From assembly GCF_900110645.1 (NCBI RefSeq), contig NZ_FOFB01000001.1:248001-312000 (forward strand): 64,000 nucleotides of DNA, in the 5' to 3' direction. The translations under genes and the position numbers were made by a program. Of this stretch, positions 1-8,272 are shown piece after piece. Below the pieces are notes generated by a model. It saw only the letters and a list, made by a program, of their open reading frames with translations, had not been told where the DNA came from and did not search any database. Every line of letters starts with the position of its first letter. The stretch's first letter is position 1. This DNA is from Neolewinella agarilytica. GTDB lineage: Bacteria; Bacteroidota; Bacteroidia; Chitinophagales; Saprospiraceae.

Positions 1-435
1 CTCCATCTTGAGCTTCTTACGGTTAATGAGGTCGAGTGTACGCCCTGGCGTACCCACCACGATCTGAGCGCCGGCCCGGATGTCTTTGATTTGGTGAGTA
101 ATCGGCGAGCCGCCGTATACTGCCACCACCTTTACTCCTTTGCGGAAACGGCTGAAGGTGCCGAGGTCCTTGGCAATCTGCAGGCAAAGCTCGCGTGTGG
201 GGCAAAGAATAAGGGCCTGTACTGATTTGTCTTCTTCGTCAATTCCATCCACTACGGGCAGGCCAAAACCAGCCGTCTTTCCGGTTCCGGTACGAGCCAG
301 TGCGACGAGGTCGCGGTCGGAGTCCAAAATGAGGGGAATAGCTTGTGCCTGTACGGGTGTGGGCTTGGTGAAGCCAAGCTCGGCTACGGCACGTTTGACA
401 TCATCGCGCAATGCGCTGTCCTGAAAGGTTTCCAT
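1..435 (-). CDS. DEAD-box RNA helicase, N-terminal part (runs off left edge)
   Basis: This is the first 145 codons of an ATP-dependent RNA helicase; the gene continues past base 1. The reverse-strand translation begins METFQDSALRDDV at base 435. A Q-motif region follows (FTKPTPVQAQAIP), then motif I (ARTGTGKT, the Walker A loop for ATP) and motif Ia (PTRELCLQI), then GG and TPGR motifs. These are the standard early motifs of the RhlE/DeaD superfamily 2 family, which remodels RNA in ribosome assembly or mRNA decay. The DEAD and SAT boxes lie outside the window, so the exact subfamily cannot be fixed. Confidence 0.9.
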   Translation of the reverse strand, partial: METFQDSALRDDVKRAVAELGFTKPTPVQAQAIPLILDSDRDLVALARTGTGKTAGFGLPVVDGIDEEDKSVQALILCPTRELCLQIAKDLGTFSRFRKGVKVVAVYGGSPITHQIKDIRAGAQIVVGTPGRTLDLINRKKLKME

Positions 436-585
436 CTTACCTGAGGGGTATTATCGGGCAAGATGGTTTACTACAAACGGTACCAAAGCATAAGGTACCT
501 GACCATGTAAACCGGGTGATGCCCTGTTTGAGGGTGCAAAGGTAGGCATTTTTAAATTGGGAGGCTAAGGTGCCATTACAACCGG

Positions 586-748
586 CAGGGCAAACGCATC
601 AAACTTCGTTTGCTACGTTTTTGATTGGCGATTGGCGATTCTCGATATTTGATTCTTGATTTGCTACCGCAAGTGACAGCTCACTACGTTCGATCACAAC
701 AAAAATCAACTATTGAATTACAGTTTTAGATTTGATGCGTTTGCCCTG
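586..748. mobile_element. MITE-like element with 18-bp inverted ends and 10-bp target duplication
   Basis: A 163-bp non-coding segment is bounded by perfect 18-bp inverted repeats (586-603 cagggcaaacgcatcaaa; 731-748 its reverse complement). Directly outside each end lies the same 10-bp direct repeat, ttacaaccgg (576-585 and 749-758), as expected of a target-site duplication. The interior holds the simple repeat gattggcgattggcgatt and no ORF. The layout fits a miniature inverted-repeat transposable element moved in trans by a transposase encoded elsewhere. It sits in the 477-bp gap between the helicase and recR. Confidence 0.72.
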
Positions 749-783
749 TTACAACCGGTGTATTACCGTAATCAAAAACTGAT

Positions 784-826
784 TCCCCTTGCTCTTCCCA
801 CCTCCCATTGCACCTGCGGTTAGCGA
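784..826 (+). repeat. Dispersed TGCACCTGCG element, intergenic copy upstream of recR
   Basis: TTGCTC at 789-794 is followed 20 nt later by TGCACCTGCG (809-818) and then GTTAGCG. This two-part layout recurs through the window, so the copy is assigned to the same short repeat family. It lies about 90 bp upstream of the recR start and may fall in its 5' leader. Confidence 0.7.
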
Positions 827-912
827 CAAATGATCTTTCAACGCCACCAAACGTTTACTTTTCTAAGAGACGCCCTACCTTCACCTGGCTACTAACTGAA
901 TATTTTTACTGC

Positions 913-1512
913 ATGCAATTCTCCTCCAAGCTCATCGAAGAAGCCGTAAATGCTTTTGCTGGTCTGCCCGGCATTGGTAAAAAGACCGCCCTTCGGCTGG
1001 TACTCCACCTGGTGCAGCAGCCCAAGGAAGACAGCATCTATTTTGCCCGGGCCATCGCCGATATGCGGGAAGGCATCCAGCACTGCATTACTTGTGGTAA
1101 TCTTAGTGATCAACATGTCTGTAGCATCTGCCGGGATGAACGCCGGGATCAGTCACTGATCTGTGTTGTTGAATCCATCCGGGACGTGATGGCCATCGAA
1201 GACACCCAGCAATACCGTGGGCTGTATCACGTGCTGGGGGGCATCATTGCCCCGATGGAAGGCGTGGGCCCTACGGACCTGAACATCGACACGCTGGTAG
1301 GTCGGGCCAAGCACCCCGACGTTCAGGAGATCATTATGGCCATCAGCCCTACCATTGAAGGAGAGACCACCATCTTTTACATCAGCAAAATGCTCGATGA
1401 GCTCGATGTAACGGTAAGCAAAATTGCCCGTGGTGTTTCTTTTGGCGGAGAACTCGAGTATGCCGATGAGGTTACCCTGGGCAGGAGCCTGGTGGCCCGA
1501 ACTTCATTATAA
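913..1512 (+). CDS. recR: Recombination mediator protein RecR
   Basis: RecR works with RecF and RecO in the cytoplasm to load RecA at DNA gaps. The 199-residue product has the family's usual length (about 200). It shows an N-terminal helix-hairpin-helix (FAGLPGIGKKTA, residues 15-26), a four-cysteine zinc finger (C58, C61, C70, C73) and a Toprim domain starting at CVVES near residue 84. An in-frame extension begins at base 808, but ATG 913 gives the canonical start MQFSSKLIEEA, and the longer form would translate the dispersed repeat at 784-826. The gene converges on a response regulator with only 10 bp between the stops. Confidence 0.95.
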   Translation: MQFSSKLIEEAVNAFAGLPGIGKKTALRLVLHLVQQPKEDSIYFARAIADMREGIQHCITCGNLSDQHVCSICRDERRDQSLICVVESIRDVMAIEDTQQYRGLYHVLGGIIAPMEGVGPTDLNIDTLVGRAKHPDVQEIIMAISPTIEGETTIFYISKMLDELDVTVSKIARGVSFGGELEYADEVTLGRSLVARTSL

Positions 1513-1522
1513 GGCTATCTAA

Positions 1523-2170
1523 TCAGACCAATCCATTTTGAACGGCATACATTACCAGGCCAACGATATTTCGTGAGCCGGTTTTTTCCTGAAGACTGCG
1601 GCGGTGACCTTCTACAGTCCGGTAACTGATAAAAAGCTTTTCGGCAATCTCCTTGCTGGTAAACTCCTTGCATATCAGTTGCAAAACTTCCATTTCGCGG
1701 TCACTAATCCTGGGTTTGATGAGGTTATCGGAATTCATTTTATTACGGCTTTTTTTCAACAAAGCTTTAGAAACATAGTCCCGGAAAAAGATCCCCTCTG
1801 CGGCAACTCTTTCTACGGCTTCACAAACAACATCAGGGTCCTCATCTTTGAGCAAGAACCCATTGGCGCCAAGCTCCATTAAATGACTGATTAACCGGTC
1901 ACTGTCGTGCATTGTGAGCATTATCACCCGGATATTATCGTGGGTCGATCGAAGTCTTTCAAGTGTTTCAATACCATCCATTTCCGGCATTTCAACGTCC
2001 AGAATAACGACGTCTACCGGCTCAAAAGCCAGTCTTTCAAAAAACTGCTTTCCGTTTTTGGCTTCAAAGACCACCTCAAAATCAGACCGGTCCGCAAGAA
2101 TCATTTTCATGCCTCCACGAAAAAGTTTTTGATCATCAACTAAGGCAATACGTACGGGTACATTTTCCAT
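1523..2170 (-). CDS. NarL/FixJ-type response regulator
   Basis: This two-component transcription factor has 215 residues. The receiver domain (about 1-120) carries the acidic pair DD at 12-13 and phospho-acceptor D58 in VVILDVEMPEMDG, plus a conserved K near LLKDEDP. The C-terminal LuxR-type helix-turn-helix (about 154-200) contains ISDREMEVLQLICKEFTSKE and the recognition helix ISYRTVEGHR. The gene lies 13 bp downstream of the histidine kinase on the same strand, so the two should form one system. The signal and regulon are unknown. Confidence 0.93.
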   Translation of the reverse strand: MENVPVRIALVDDQKLFRGGMKMILADRSDFEVVFEAKNGKQFFERLAFEPVDVVILDVEMPEMDGIETLERLRSTHDNIRVIMLTMHDSDRLISHLMELGANGFLLKDEDPDVVCEAVERVAAEGIFFRDYVSKALLKKSRNKMNSDNLIKPRISDREMEVLQLICKEFTSKEIAEKLFISYRTVEGHRRSLQEKTGSRNIVGLVMYAVQNGLV

Positions 2171-2183
2171 AAATTCTCCATTT

Positions 2184-2978
2184 TTAATTAGCGTTATTCA
2201 AAGAAATATTCACTTCAAGTCCATCGCCCGGAGCCGACTTCCAATCTAAACTACCGCCCACCAGGGTGATACGGCTTTCAATATTTTTCAGCCCAAGCCC
2301 ACCACTCTTTACGGTCAGGGGGTCAAAACCTTTCCCATCATCCCGATAGCGGAATTTAAACAGGTCTCCCTGCCAGGAATTCACTACTTCAATCTCACTG
2401 GCTTTGGCATGCTTCAGAGTATTATTTACCAACTCCTGCAACACCCGGTAAAGCGCAATTTCCTGTTTATCTTCTAAGCGGCGCTGATTGCTCCCTCCGC
2501 TGTATATCATTTTCATTCCTCCACTCTTCCCTACCCTTTCGCAAAGGTCCTCGGCGGCAGCCTGGTAACCGAACTTCTCCAGTACGGGGGGCAATAAATC
2601 ATGGGTAATCCTTCGGGTATTTTGAATTATTTCGTCCAGAATGCTCAGAGATTCCGCTCGGATACTGGCACTTTTCTCCGGGCTGCTGTCCGGTTTCAGT
2701 TGTCGCAGATATAAGCGGGTAGCGGAGAGCAAACTTCCAATATCATCGTGCAGGTCCCGGGCAATGCGCCGGCGTTCCGTCTCCTGCACCTCCACTGCTG
2801 CGGTTAATAGTTGCTTTTGGTGCGCTTGTTCCTCTGCGAGCCTGATTCGTTGTTGCTCAAAAATTCTCCGTTGGTACACGATAAAAAAGACCACCAGCGC
2901 AACGCTTAGCAGCAGCATACCAACAATGCCGGCCAACAATATATTTACGCTTTCAGCGCTGATTTCATTCGTTTCCAT
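2184..2978 (-). CDS. HisKA_3-family sensor histidine kinase
   Basis: This 264-residue kinase is the likely partner of the downstream NarL-type regulator. One membrane helix lies at about 13-36, followed by a coiled coil (about 40-66). The dimerisation/phospho-acceptor helix RRIARDLHDDIGSLL gives H77, and an HATPase_c domain follows with LVNNTLKHAKA (N box) and DDGKGFD plus GGLGLKNIE (G boxes). The start at 2978 was preferred to an upstream ATG at 3038 because it matches METNEIS just before the membrane helix and gives a 14-bp overlap with the upstream gene. There is no extracellular sensor domain, so the signal may come from the adjoining membrane protein. Confidence 0.9.
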   Translation of the reverse strand: METNEISAESVNILLAGIVGMLLLSVALVVFFIVYQRRIFEQQRIRLAEEQAHQKQLLTAAVEVQETERRRIARDLHDDIGSLLSATRLYLRQLKPDSSPEKSASIRAESLSILDEIIQNTRRITHDLLPPVLEKFGYQAAAEDLCERVGKSGGMKMIYSGGSNQRRLEDKQEIALYRVLQELVNNTLKHAKASEIEVVNSWQGDLFKFRYRDDGKGFDPLTVKSGGLGLKNIESRITLVGGSLDWKSAPGDGLEVNISLNNAN

Positions 2979-3681
2979 GAGGTGTTTTTTTAGATACAGG
3001 TATAGGCAGAACCACTTTAGGGTGGCACACAAATGCAATGGTGAAAAATATATTCAGACAAAAACCAAGAATTACACTAATCTTGTAAATTGAAAAAGAC
3101 AGGCTATAATCCTTCAACAGATAATTCATGGTGAGCCAAAGCAAAAAGTTACCGGAGAAATAGATCAAAACCCCCGAGTTTATCCAGAAAACAGGCTCTT
3201 TTTCCAGGCGCTCCAGTTCCAACGTCGTCATTAGTCGTAAAAAATAGCCAATAGCTAAAGACATCATTAAAAAAGCATACAAACCAAGACTTAAGCCGGG
3301 AAAGTGAAACAGGCCGTCTCCAAAGCTGGCGTTCCAGATTGAAAAAAGCACAAACAATGCAATAAGCCATATGTCTACTCTTCTGCTGAAAGTATCCCGC
3401 AGGAATTTCTGGTAAATAAAAACGAAAAGGATAAAAAGTGCCGGGGTAAAAAAATGATAATACGGGGCGTTTGAACGAGGTTCAAATTGATCGATTGCCC
3501 ATCTCATTTGAGAGAAATACTCGAAAATTATTGCGGCGACACAATAGAAAAACAGCTTCCTTTGAATGGAGGTATGCCGGGAAAAAGCAAACAGCCCCGC
3601 CACTACGGGCAGAATCATTGTCCACTCGTAAAGTGCTTCAAACCGAAATCCCCAAAATTTAGAGTCCAGAAAATCAATCAT
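2965..3681 (-). CDS. Multi-pass membrane protein, unknown, coupled to the histidine kinase
   Basis: The 238-residue protein is strongly hydrophobic, with about seven predicted membrane helices and short polar loops (for example RRVDIW and ERLEKEP). I recognise no catalytic motif. The start MIDFLDSKF at 3681 overlaps the stop of the upstream gene by 8 bp, and the 3' end overlaps the histidine-kinase start, so four genes (3674-4462 down to 1523) look like one operon. Because the kinase lacks a periplasmic domain, this protein could be its sensory partner; that is inference from context only. Confidence 0.7.
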   Translation of the reverse strand: MIDFLDSKFWGFRFEALYEWTMILPVVAGLFAFSRHTSIQRKLFFYCVAAIIFEYFSQMRWAIDQFEPRSNAPYYHFFTPALFILFVFIYQKFLRDTFSRRVDIWLIALFVLFSIWNASFGDGLFHFPGLSLGLYAFLMMSLAIGYFLRLMTTLELERLEKEPVFWINSGVLIYFSGNFLLWLTMNYLLKDYSLSFSIYKISVILGFCLNIFFTIAFVCHPKVVLPIPVSKKTPHGNE

Positions 3682-4462
3682 CGGGAGATCCTGGTGGGAT
3701 TGGTGCGCCAAAATCATAAAAACTGTCCCCATCGCCATCTAACAGCCCGGTTGCGTTGGCGAATACTTCCGGTGCACTATTGGCTCGTTGCGGGCCGGCC
3801 ACATCAATTACCGGACGGAAGCTGAAAGGATGCCTGGCAACGGCCAGTCCTCTGCCCAGGTGAATATACAGGCCCTTCGCAGAGGCATCCGGTGTACCCA
3901 GATCAGCAGCTATGGCCTTACTTTCAGCGTTGGAAAACTGGTAGGCCTTTACCCGTCGGTCGAGATCATGGCTAACAGATTCAAAGGGAAGAGCAAGGTC
4001 TTCCGTGAAGGTTTCCATCCAACTGTGGACGAAAAGGTAGGCCGAAGCAGCCGAAATAGCCTCCGCACCATTGTTGGTCGATTCATCTCTCCCCTGACTA
4101 AACTTACCATTGGAATCCCACTCTAATGGGAAGCAGTTTTTGTGCCAGTCCTTTTTACCGTAGAGGGCCTGGATGAATAGCTGAAAGGCTGGTTTTTTAG
4201 GCACCTTAGCGGGAAAATCATTATGCAGCAGGCCCAGATGAACGATGAAACGAAGCTCATCCGAGCCCGCCTTGATGGTAGATTGAAAGGCCTTCAGCGC
4301 ATCCTTATTCATCTTGAAGGTCACCAGGCGTTCGCATTGTTCCTGCTCCGTATCGTAGCCCTGAAAGAGACCGGGAATGTCTTCTGTGCGGCAGCGTTGC
4401 CAGTTTTCAGCGTATTCTGCCATCCTGGCATCGGATACAGGTCCTTTGTTTTTCTTTTTCAT
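3674..4462 (-). CDS. Hypothetical protein, 262 aa
   Basis: I do not recognise this protein. It starts with a basic stretch (MKKKNKGPVSDARM), has no signal peptide or membrane helix, and is rich in aromatic and acidic residues, which suggests a soluble cytoplasmic protein. The tail (LLDGDGDSFYDFGAPIPPG) is acidic, proline-rich and low in complexity. It is the first gene of the minus-strand operon ending with the NarL-type regulator and overlaps the next gene by 8 bp, so it is probably co-expressed with that two-component system. Confidence 0.65.
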   Translation of the reverse strand: MKKKNKGPVSDARMAEYAENWQRCRTEDIPGLFQGYDTEQEQCERLVTFKMNKDALKAFQSTIKAGSDELRFIVHLGLLHNDFPAKVPKKPAFQLFIQALYGKKDWHKNCFPLEWDSNGKFSQGRDESTNNGAEAISAASAYLFVHSWMETFTEDLALPFESVSHDLDRRVKAYQFSNAESKAIAADLGTPDASAKGLYIHLGRGLAVARHPFSFRPVIDVAGPQRANSAPEVFANATGLLDGDGDSFYDFGAPIPPGSPDD

Positions 4463-4836
4463 TATGAGCAGGTATTTTCCAGGTAGTGTTGTGTTCTTAG
4501 GTCTTCAAGTTACGCTTAAAGTTTATGAGGCGCAACAAGTACTTTCCCGGGGGTAAGGACGAGTTTCCCTACGTAAATTCCATAAAACATGGAGAACAGT
4601 AGGTAGAAACACCTATTGAATCAGGGATAACTACTGTTTCGAGTTTTGAATAAAAGTACGTGGGGCCACTGTGCTGCCGCTCACCCAAATGGGTGAAAAC
4701 AACGAAAAGATGCCTTGGGGAGACCTCAATTTCCCTGACAAGCATTCTAAAAGGAAGGGGCCGCAGCGCGCAGGTGCAAAGGGAAAACGAAGGGGCAATG
4801 TCCGGGAACACCCGGCCCTGACGGGCCGACGGCTGA
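4463..4836. other. Gene-free interval with a dispersed-repeat copy and a hairpin
   Basis: This 374-bp gap separates two minus-strand genes. It holds a copy of the dispersed motif in reverse orientation (CGCAGGTGCA at 4769-4778, with GGGCAA at 4793-4798) and a GC-rich hairpin, cggccc-tga-cgggccg, at about 4812-4828. The hairpin sits just past the stop of the OmpA-type gene and could act in 3' end formation, although it has no clear T run. Nothing else was seen apart from the unremarkable upstream region of the 262-aa gene. Confidence 0.55.
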
Positions 4837-5883
4837 CTAGTCAATCACCCCACTGCTCAGCACCCGGATCTCCACCCGGCGGTTAGCCCGCATTTCATTT
4901 TCGCCTCTGGCCTTGGGGTAAATCATCTCAAAATTCGAATAGCCCCGGCAGCTGATTCTGGAAGCAGGAATGCCAAAGTGCAGCAGGTAATCATGCACCA
5001 GCTTTGCCCGGCCTTCCGCCAGGCGGAATTGCCAGCTGCCAGGCCCTTGCTTATCTCCCGGACTGTTGACGTGGCCCGCCAGTTCAATCCGGATTTCGGG
5101 GCTGGTACGCATAAACTGCAACAGACGCGGTAAGACCGGCAGGGACTCCTTGAGCAGGTCCCGCCGGTTACCAACGAAGTATAAATCAGGAACACTGATT
5201 TTTGAGCCAACGGCAGCGGTCTCCAGCCGGGTAACCAGTGCCGTGTCCGTAGCGGAAGCCGCTTCCAGTGTTAGTGTGTGGCTGCTAAAAAAATGGTTGC
5301 GGGCGTAAACGTCTAACCGAATGGCTTCGTCCAGTGGTAAAAACAGGGTGTATTCTCCTTCGTCGTTAGATCTGGCAGTGTCCTGTAAATAGCGCCCGTG
5401 TGCAATTACGCCGCCGGCCAGCGGATTGCCCGCTTCATCCGTGATCCTGCCGCGAAATCGGGCATAACGTTTAGGCAGCCCTGAGCGAAGTAGTACGCGG
5501 CGGTTACGCCACTCCCGATCGGTCGTTTTAATTATGGGGCGTTTTTCACCAAAATGGCGGATCTCAACGGCATCAGCGGGCCAGCCAGCGGCTAAGGCGG
5601 CGGCCAGGGTGTTTTGGCTTCTGCGTTCAGCAAGTGCATCATTGAGGGCATCAGAGCCTACGGCATCGGTATGCCCTTCCAGGTAAAGCTCCAGCTCTCC
5701 GGGCCGATCTGCAGCAAGGGAGGCTACGGCAGCAGCGGATTGTTCGGTTAGCTCGTCAGAGCCAAAGTCAAAATAAATGGTATCCGTTCGATGTATCTCT
5801 ACACTGTCCACATAGCCGGTAATCTGAGCCACCAGGCTCATAGTGAAGAAAAAAGTCAGTAGTAGGGTAAACACTTGTTGCAC
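4837..5883 (-). CDS. OmpA-family outer-membrane protein with two OmpA-like domains
   Basis: The 348-residue protein starts with a signal peptide (MQQVFTLLLTFFFTMSLVAQ). A first OmpA-like peptidoglycan-binding region follows (IYFDFGSDELTEQ, then LYLEGHTDAVGSDALND and LAERRSQN). A carboxypeptidase-regulatory-like beta domain comes next (RGRITDEAGNPLAGGV, about residues 145-200). A second OmpA-like segment ends in IELAGHVNSPGD, RLAEGRAKLVHDYL and ANRRVEIRV. Such proteins anchor the outer membrane to peptidoglycan. Two OmpA units flanking one regulatory domain are less usual than a single C-terminal domain. The protein stands alone, with no obvious operon partner. Confidence 0.82.
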   Translation of the reverse strand: MQQVFTLLLTFFFTMSLVAQITGYVDSVEIHRTDTIYFDFGSDELTEQSAAAVASLAADRPGELELYLEGHTDAVGSDALNDALAERRSQNTLAAALAAGWPADAVEIRHFGEKRPIIKTTDREWRNRRVLLRSGLPKRYARFRGRITDEAGNPLAGGVIAHGRYLQDTARSNDEGEYTLFLPLDEAIRLDVYARNHFFSSHTLTLEAASATDTALVTRLETAAVGSKISVPDLYFVGNRRDLLKESLPVLPRLLQFMRTSPEIRIELAGHVNSPGDKQGPGSWQFRLAEGRAKLVHDYLLHFGIPASRISCRGYSNFEMIYPKARGENEMRANRRVEIRVLSSGVID

Positions 5884-5954
5884 GATACAGGGATTGCTGC
5901 CTTAAGATAAGGCTCCCAGCAGAAGAGATAGTGTGGGTGGGCAGAAATTTAATT

Positions 5955-6010
5955 TCACTGCCTCCCATTGCTCTTATCACCACCCTTCATTGCACCTGCG
6001 ACAGCGCCGC
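5955..6010 (+). repeat. Dispersed TGCACCTGCG element, intergenic copy
   Basis: TTGCTC (5968-5973) precedes TGCACCTGCG (5991-6000) by 23 nt, followed by ACAGCGCC. The copy lies between two minus-strand genes, immediately downstream of the 253-aa secreted protein. The preceding CCTCCCA is also shared with the copy at 784-826. Confidence 0.68.
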
Positions 6011-6012
6011 CC

Positions 6013-6774
6013 CTACAGACCGTCAGCAAAAGCAAGAATCTTTTGCAGATCCTCAACGTCTCCGGGATTCAGCTTGTGGCTTTTAATGAAGCCCATCACT
6101 TCGTTAGAGAAACCAAGATCTTTGGTCAAAGCCTTGGCTTTAAAGGAAGTTTGCTTCCACTTTCCGTCTACGAAAACATAGAGAAAGTCTTTGGGGGCAA
6201 AGCGGGTGGCGACGGGACCGGCATCATAAGTCTTGTTCTCAAAAGTGAATACTTTACGATGAATAGCGGCCCGGATATTATCGCCACTAAACAGTAAAAC
6301 AGAATAGTGCCCCGGATAGTCTGGCAGTAAGCCATAAACCAGTGTCTTCGTTCCTTTTTGCCCTTCGTCAAACTCTATTCTGGGGAAGTAGTCTGGCCGA
6401 AACTCTATCCAATTATTCCCGTTTCGGTACTCTACCCTTCCGGAGTATGCATTGTAGTTGAGGTGGCTGAGCGGAAAGGTGGCCATGGAAAGATTGCGGA
6501 GAACGCCGTGGCCAAAATCTTTGTGCAGGTAAGGATCTCCGGCAAATGTGCTGTAGCGCTCCACCGCCAGAGAAACGATGGCTCTTTGCAGAAACTCCAC
6601 CTTATCCATCTCCTCCAGTTCAGAAACATCAGCTGTGTTGCCGGCCATCAAGAAAGTGCCGCTGGCGTCTTGCTCTTCGATCTCGAGACGGAGTTGATCC
6701 AGGAGACTTATGTTACTGTACTGGGCGAATAACGGGCAGGAAAACAACAGAAGAGAAACGATTAGGAATTTCAT
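6013..6774 (-). CDS. Hypothetical secreted protein, 253 aa
   Basis: The N-terminus MKFLIVSLLLFSCPLFAQ is a clear signal peptide, so the product is exported, most likely to the periplasm or outer membrane. The mature part is mixed alpha/beta with several aromatic-rich beta segments (RNGNNWIEFRPDYFPRIEF) and a C-terminal FVDGKWKQTSFKAKAL. I recognise no domain. It lies downstream of the SusC/SusD pair on the same strand but is separated from it by a strong terminator-like hairpin at 6802-6834, so it is probably a separate unit. Confidence 0.6.
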   Translation of the reverse strand: MKFLIVSLLLFSCPLFAQYSNISLLDQLRLEIEEQDASGTFLMAGNTADVSELEEMDKVEFLQRAIVSLAVERYSTFAGDPYLHKDFGHGVLRNLSMATFPLSHLNYNAYSGRVEYRNGNNWIEFRPDYFPRIEFDEGQKGTKTLVYGLLPDYPGHYSVLLFSGDNIRAAIHRKVFTFENKTYDAGPVATRFAPKDFLYVFVDGKWKQTSFKAKALTKDLGFSNEVMGFIKSHKLNPGDVEDLQKILAFADGL

Positions 6775-6801
6775 TATTAATTTGATTCAGGTGAAATAAA
6801 T

Positions 6802-6834
6802 AAGCCTCGCACCAAGCAGTATGGTACGAGGCTT
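6802..6834 (-). terminator. Intrinsic terminator after susD-like gene
   Basis: Complementary arms AAGCCTCG (6802-6809) and CGAGGCTT (6827-6834), extended inward by ACC/GGT pairs, form a hairpin with A/T-rich flanks on both sides. It lies 26 bp past the SusD stop on the minus strand and before the next gene, so it probably ends the SusC/SusD transcript. Confidence 0.75.
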
Positions 6835-6859
6835 AAATTACAGAAAAACGCTACGGATT

Positions 6860-8194
6860 CTAGCAGTTGCAGCAGGCATTCTGCTCTAATGCCGTGTTCG
6901 TGTCAATGTTACTCTGGGGCAGAGGCCAAACATTGTCACAGGCTTCGTATCCGGCAGGTCCGAATACCTCTACGGCTTTTCCCGTACGGCGAAGATCCCA
7001 GAGGCGATGTCCACCTTCCATAGCCAGTTCGACGTAGCGTTCCTGAAGGATCAGGTCCAGGAAGTTATCAGCCGTAAGGGTAACATCATCCAGTCCGGCG
7101 CGGCTACGCACCTGGTTGATCCAATCGCTGGCCTCATCGAAGTTTCCGGCGCGGGCTTCGGTTTCCGCCAGTACGAGTACCATTTCCGCTGCGCGGAAGA
7201 GGTAAAGAGGATCGTCCTGGCTACCGGAACCGGCTGCGAAGTTGTCATACTTGATACCATAGTTAGCTCCGGCATCATCGGTTGCGACGGAGAGGTCTTT
7301 GCGAAGGTCTCCGTCTTCGTAGGCAGCTACCAGATCCGCACTTGGAGCGATAGAATAGCGGCCGTTCAGGGCCGCCGGGCCAAAGAAGAAAGCGTTGCTG
7401 TTACCATCCGTGGAACTGAATTCGAGGTAGAACAGTTCATCTTCCAGGTAAGCTTCTGAAGTCAGGTCGTAATCAGCACCAATTGCTGCGGTTGCAAAGG
7501 TATTGGCGTCCGGGTAACGCCCCTGAATGAGCGCAACCCGTGCCAGCAAAGCATTTGCTGCGGCAGGTGACATACCAAGCGAGAGATCGTTAAGATTCGC
7601 TGCGGCGAAGGTTGCATCCTCGATGATCTGATCGTAAACATCGCTGGCAGAGCTTTTGGGTACGTTAAGCTCCTCGCCCACACCAACGGTTGGTGTCAGG
7701 ATCAGTGGAACATCGCTCCAACCCTGAACCAGTTGGAAGTAAGCAATAGCGCGACCAAAGCGGGCTTCGGCAAGGTAGTTGTTACGGGTAGCATCATCCA
7801 GCGAAGCATCTTCTACGGTAGGAAGTACGGCCAGCAGGTTATTAGCGGAGTTAATAACGGCGTAGTAGTCAGCCCATACGCTAGCCATAGTACCGTTGGA
7901 TGGCAGAACATTGTAGTTGTCAAACTGAGCCCGGGTTGGGAAGGTCCCCGTCCAGTCACAGTCATCACTGTAGTACAGAGGCAGCGAGAGGAAACCGTCG
8001 AAAGCGAGATCGGCCGTCTGGAGCCCGTCATAGACTCCGGTACGGGCTGCTGCAGCGCCCTGAGCGTTAGTGATGGCCAGTTCCAGCGGAACGGCATCAA
8101 TTGGAGTGATGGCTTCAAGGCCAAAAGAATCACAAGCGGTGAAGGTTGCGGCAAAGGCCAGCAACGCTGCTCCGCGATATAGTTGCTTAAACAT
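6860..8194 (-). CDS. SusD/RagB-family nutrient-binding outer-membrane lipoprotein
   Basis: SusD proteins are surface lipoproteins that cap a SusC channel and capture glycans or peptides. The 444-residue product has a lipoprotein signal with lipobox ATFTAC (Cys at about 21). Internal TPR-like helices include YLAEARFGRAIAYFQLVQGWSDVPL, a SusD hallmark region (shown here in pieces: RFGRAIAYFQLV and WSDVPL). The family's C-terminal signature follows: ILQERYVELAMEGGHRLWDL, then RRTGK. At 444 residues it is slightly short for the family (450-600). It lies 78 bp downstream of the SusC gene. No glycosidase is linked to the pair, so the substrate cannot be read from context. Confidence 0.95.
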   Translation of the reverse strand: MFKQLYRGAALLAFAATFTACDSFGLEAITPIDAVPLELAITNAQGAAAARTGVYDGLQTADLAFDGFLSLPLYYSDDCDWTGTFPTRAQFDNYNVLPSNGTMASVWADYYAVINSANNLLAVLPTVEDASLDDATRNNYLAEARFGRAIAYFQLVQGWSDVPLILTPTVGVGEELNVPKSSASDVYDQIIEDATFAAANLNDLSLGMSPAAANALLARVALIQGRYPDANTFATAAIGADYDLTSEAYLEDELFYLEFSSTDGNSNAFFFGPAALNGRYSIAPSADLVAAYEDGDLRKDLSVATDDAGANYGIKYDNFAAGSGSQDDPLYLFRAAEMVLVLAETEARAGNFDEASDWINQVRSRAGLDDVTLTADNFLDLILQERYVELAMEGGHRLWDLRRTGKAVEVFGPAGYEACDNVWPLPQSNIDTNTALEQNACCNC

Positions 8195-8230
8195 GTTTTA
8201 TTTGTATTTATTGCTAATAAAAAACGGTTG

Positions 8231-8258
8231 GCGGGGCAGTGCTTTTGACTGCCCCCGC
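8231..8258 (-). terminator. Terminator-like hairpin between susC- and susD-like genes
   Basis: Arms gcggggcagt (8231-8240) and actgcccccgc (8248-8258) pair with one bulged base and a 7-nt loop. Read on the minus strand the hairpin is followed by AACCG and a run of six T. It lies inside the 78-bp gap between the SusC stop and the SusD start, so it may partly end transcription or protect the susC 3' end. Confidence 0.55.
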
Positions 8259-8272
8259 TCATCGTTTTCTGA

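Noticed and set aside
4569..4844. 91-codon minus-strand ORF
   Set aside because: It runs through a hairpin and a dispersed-repeat copy, overlaps the OmpA-type gene end and has no protein-like pattern.
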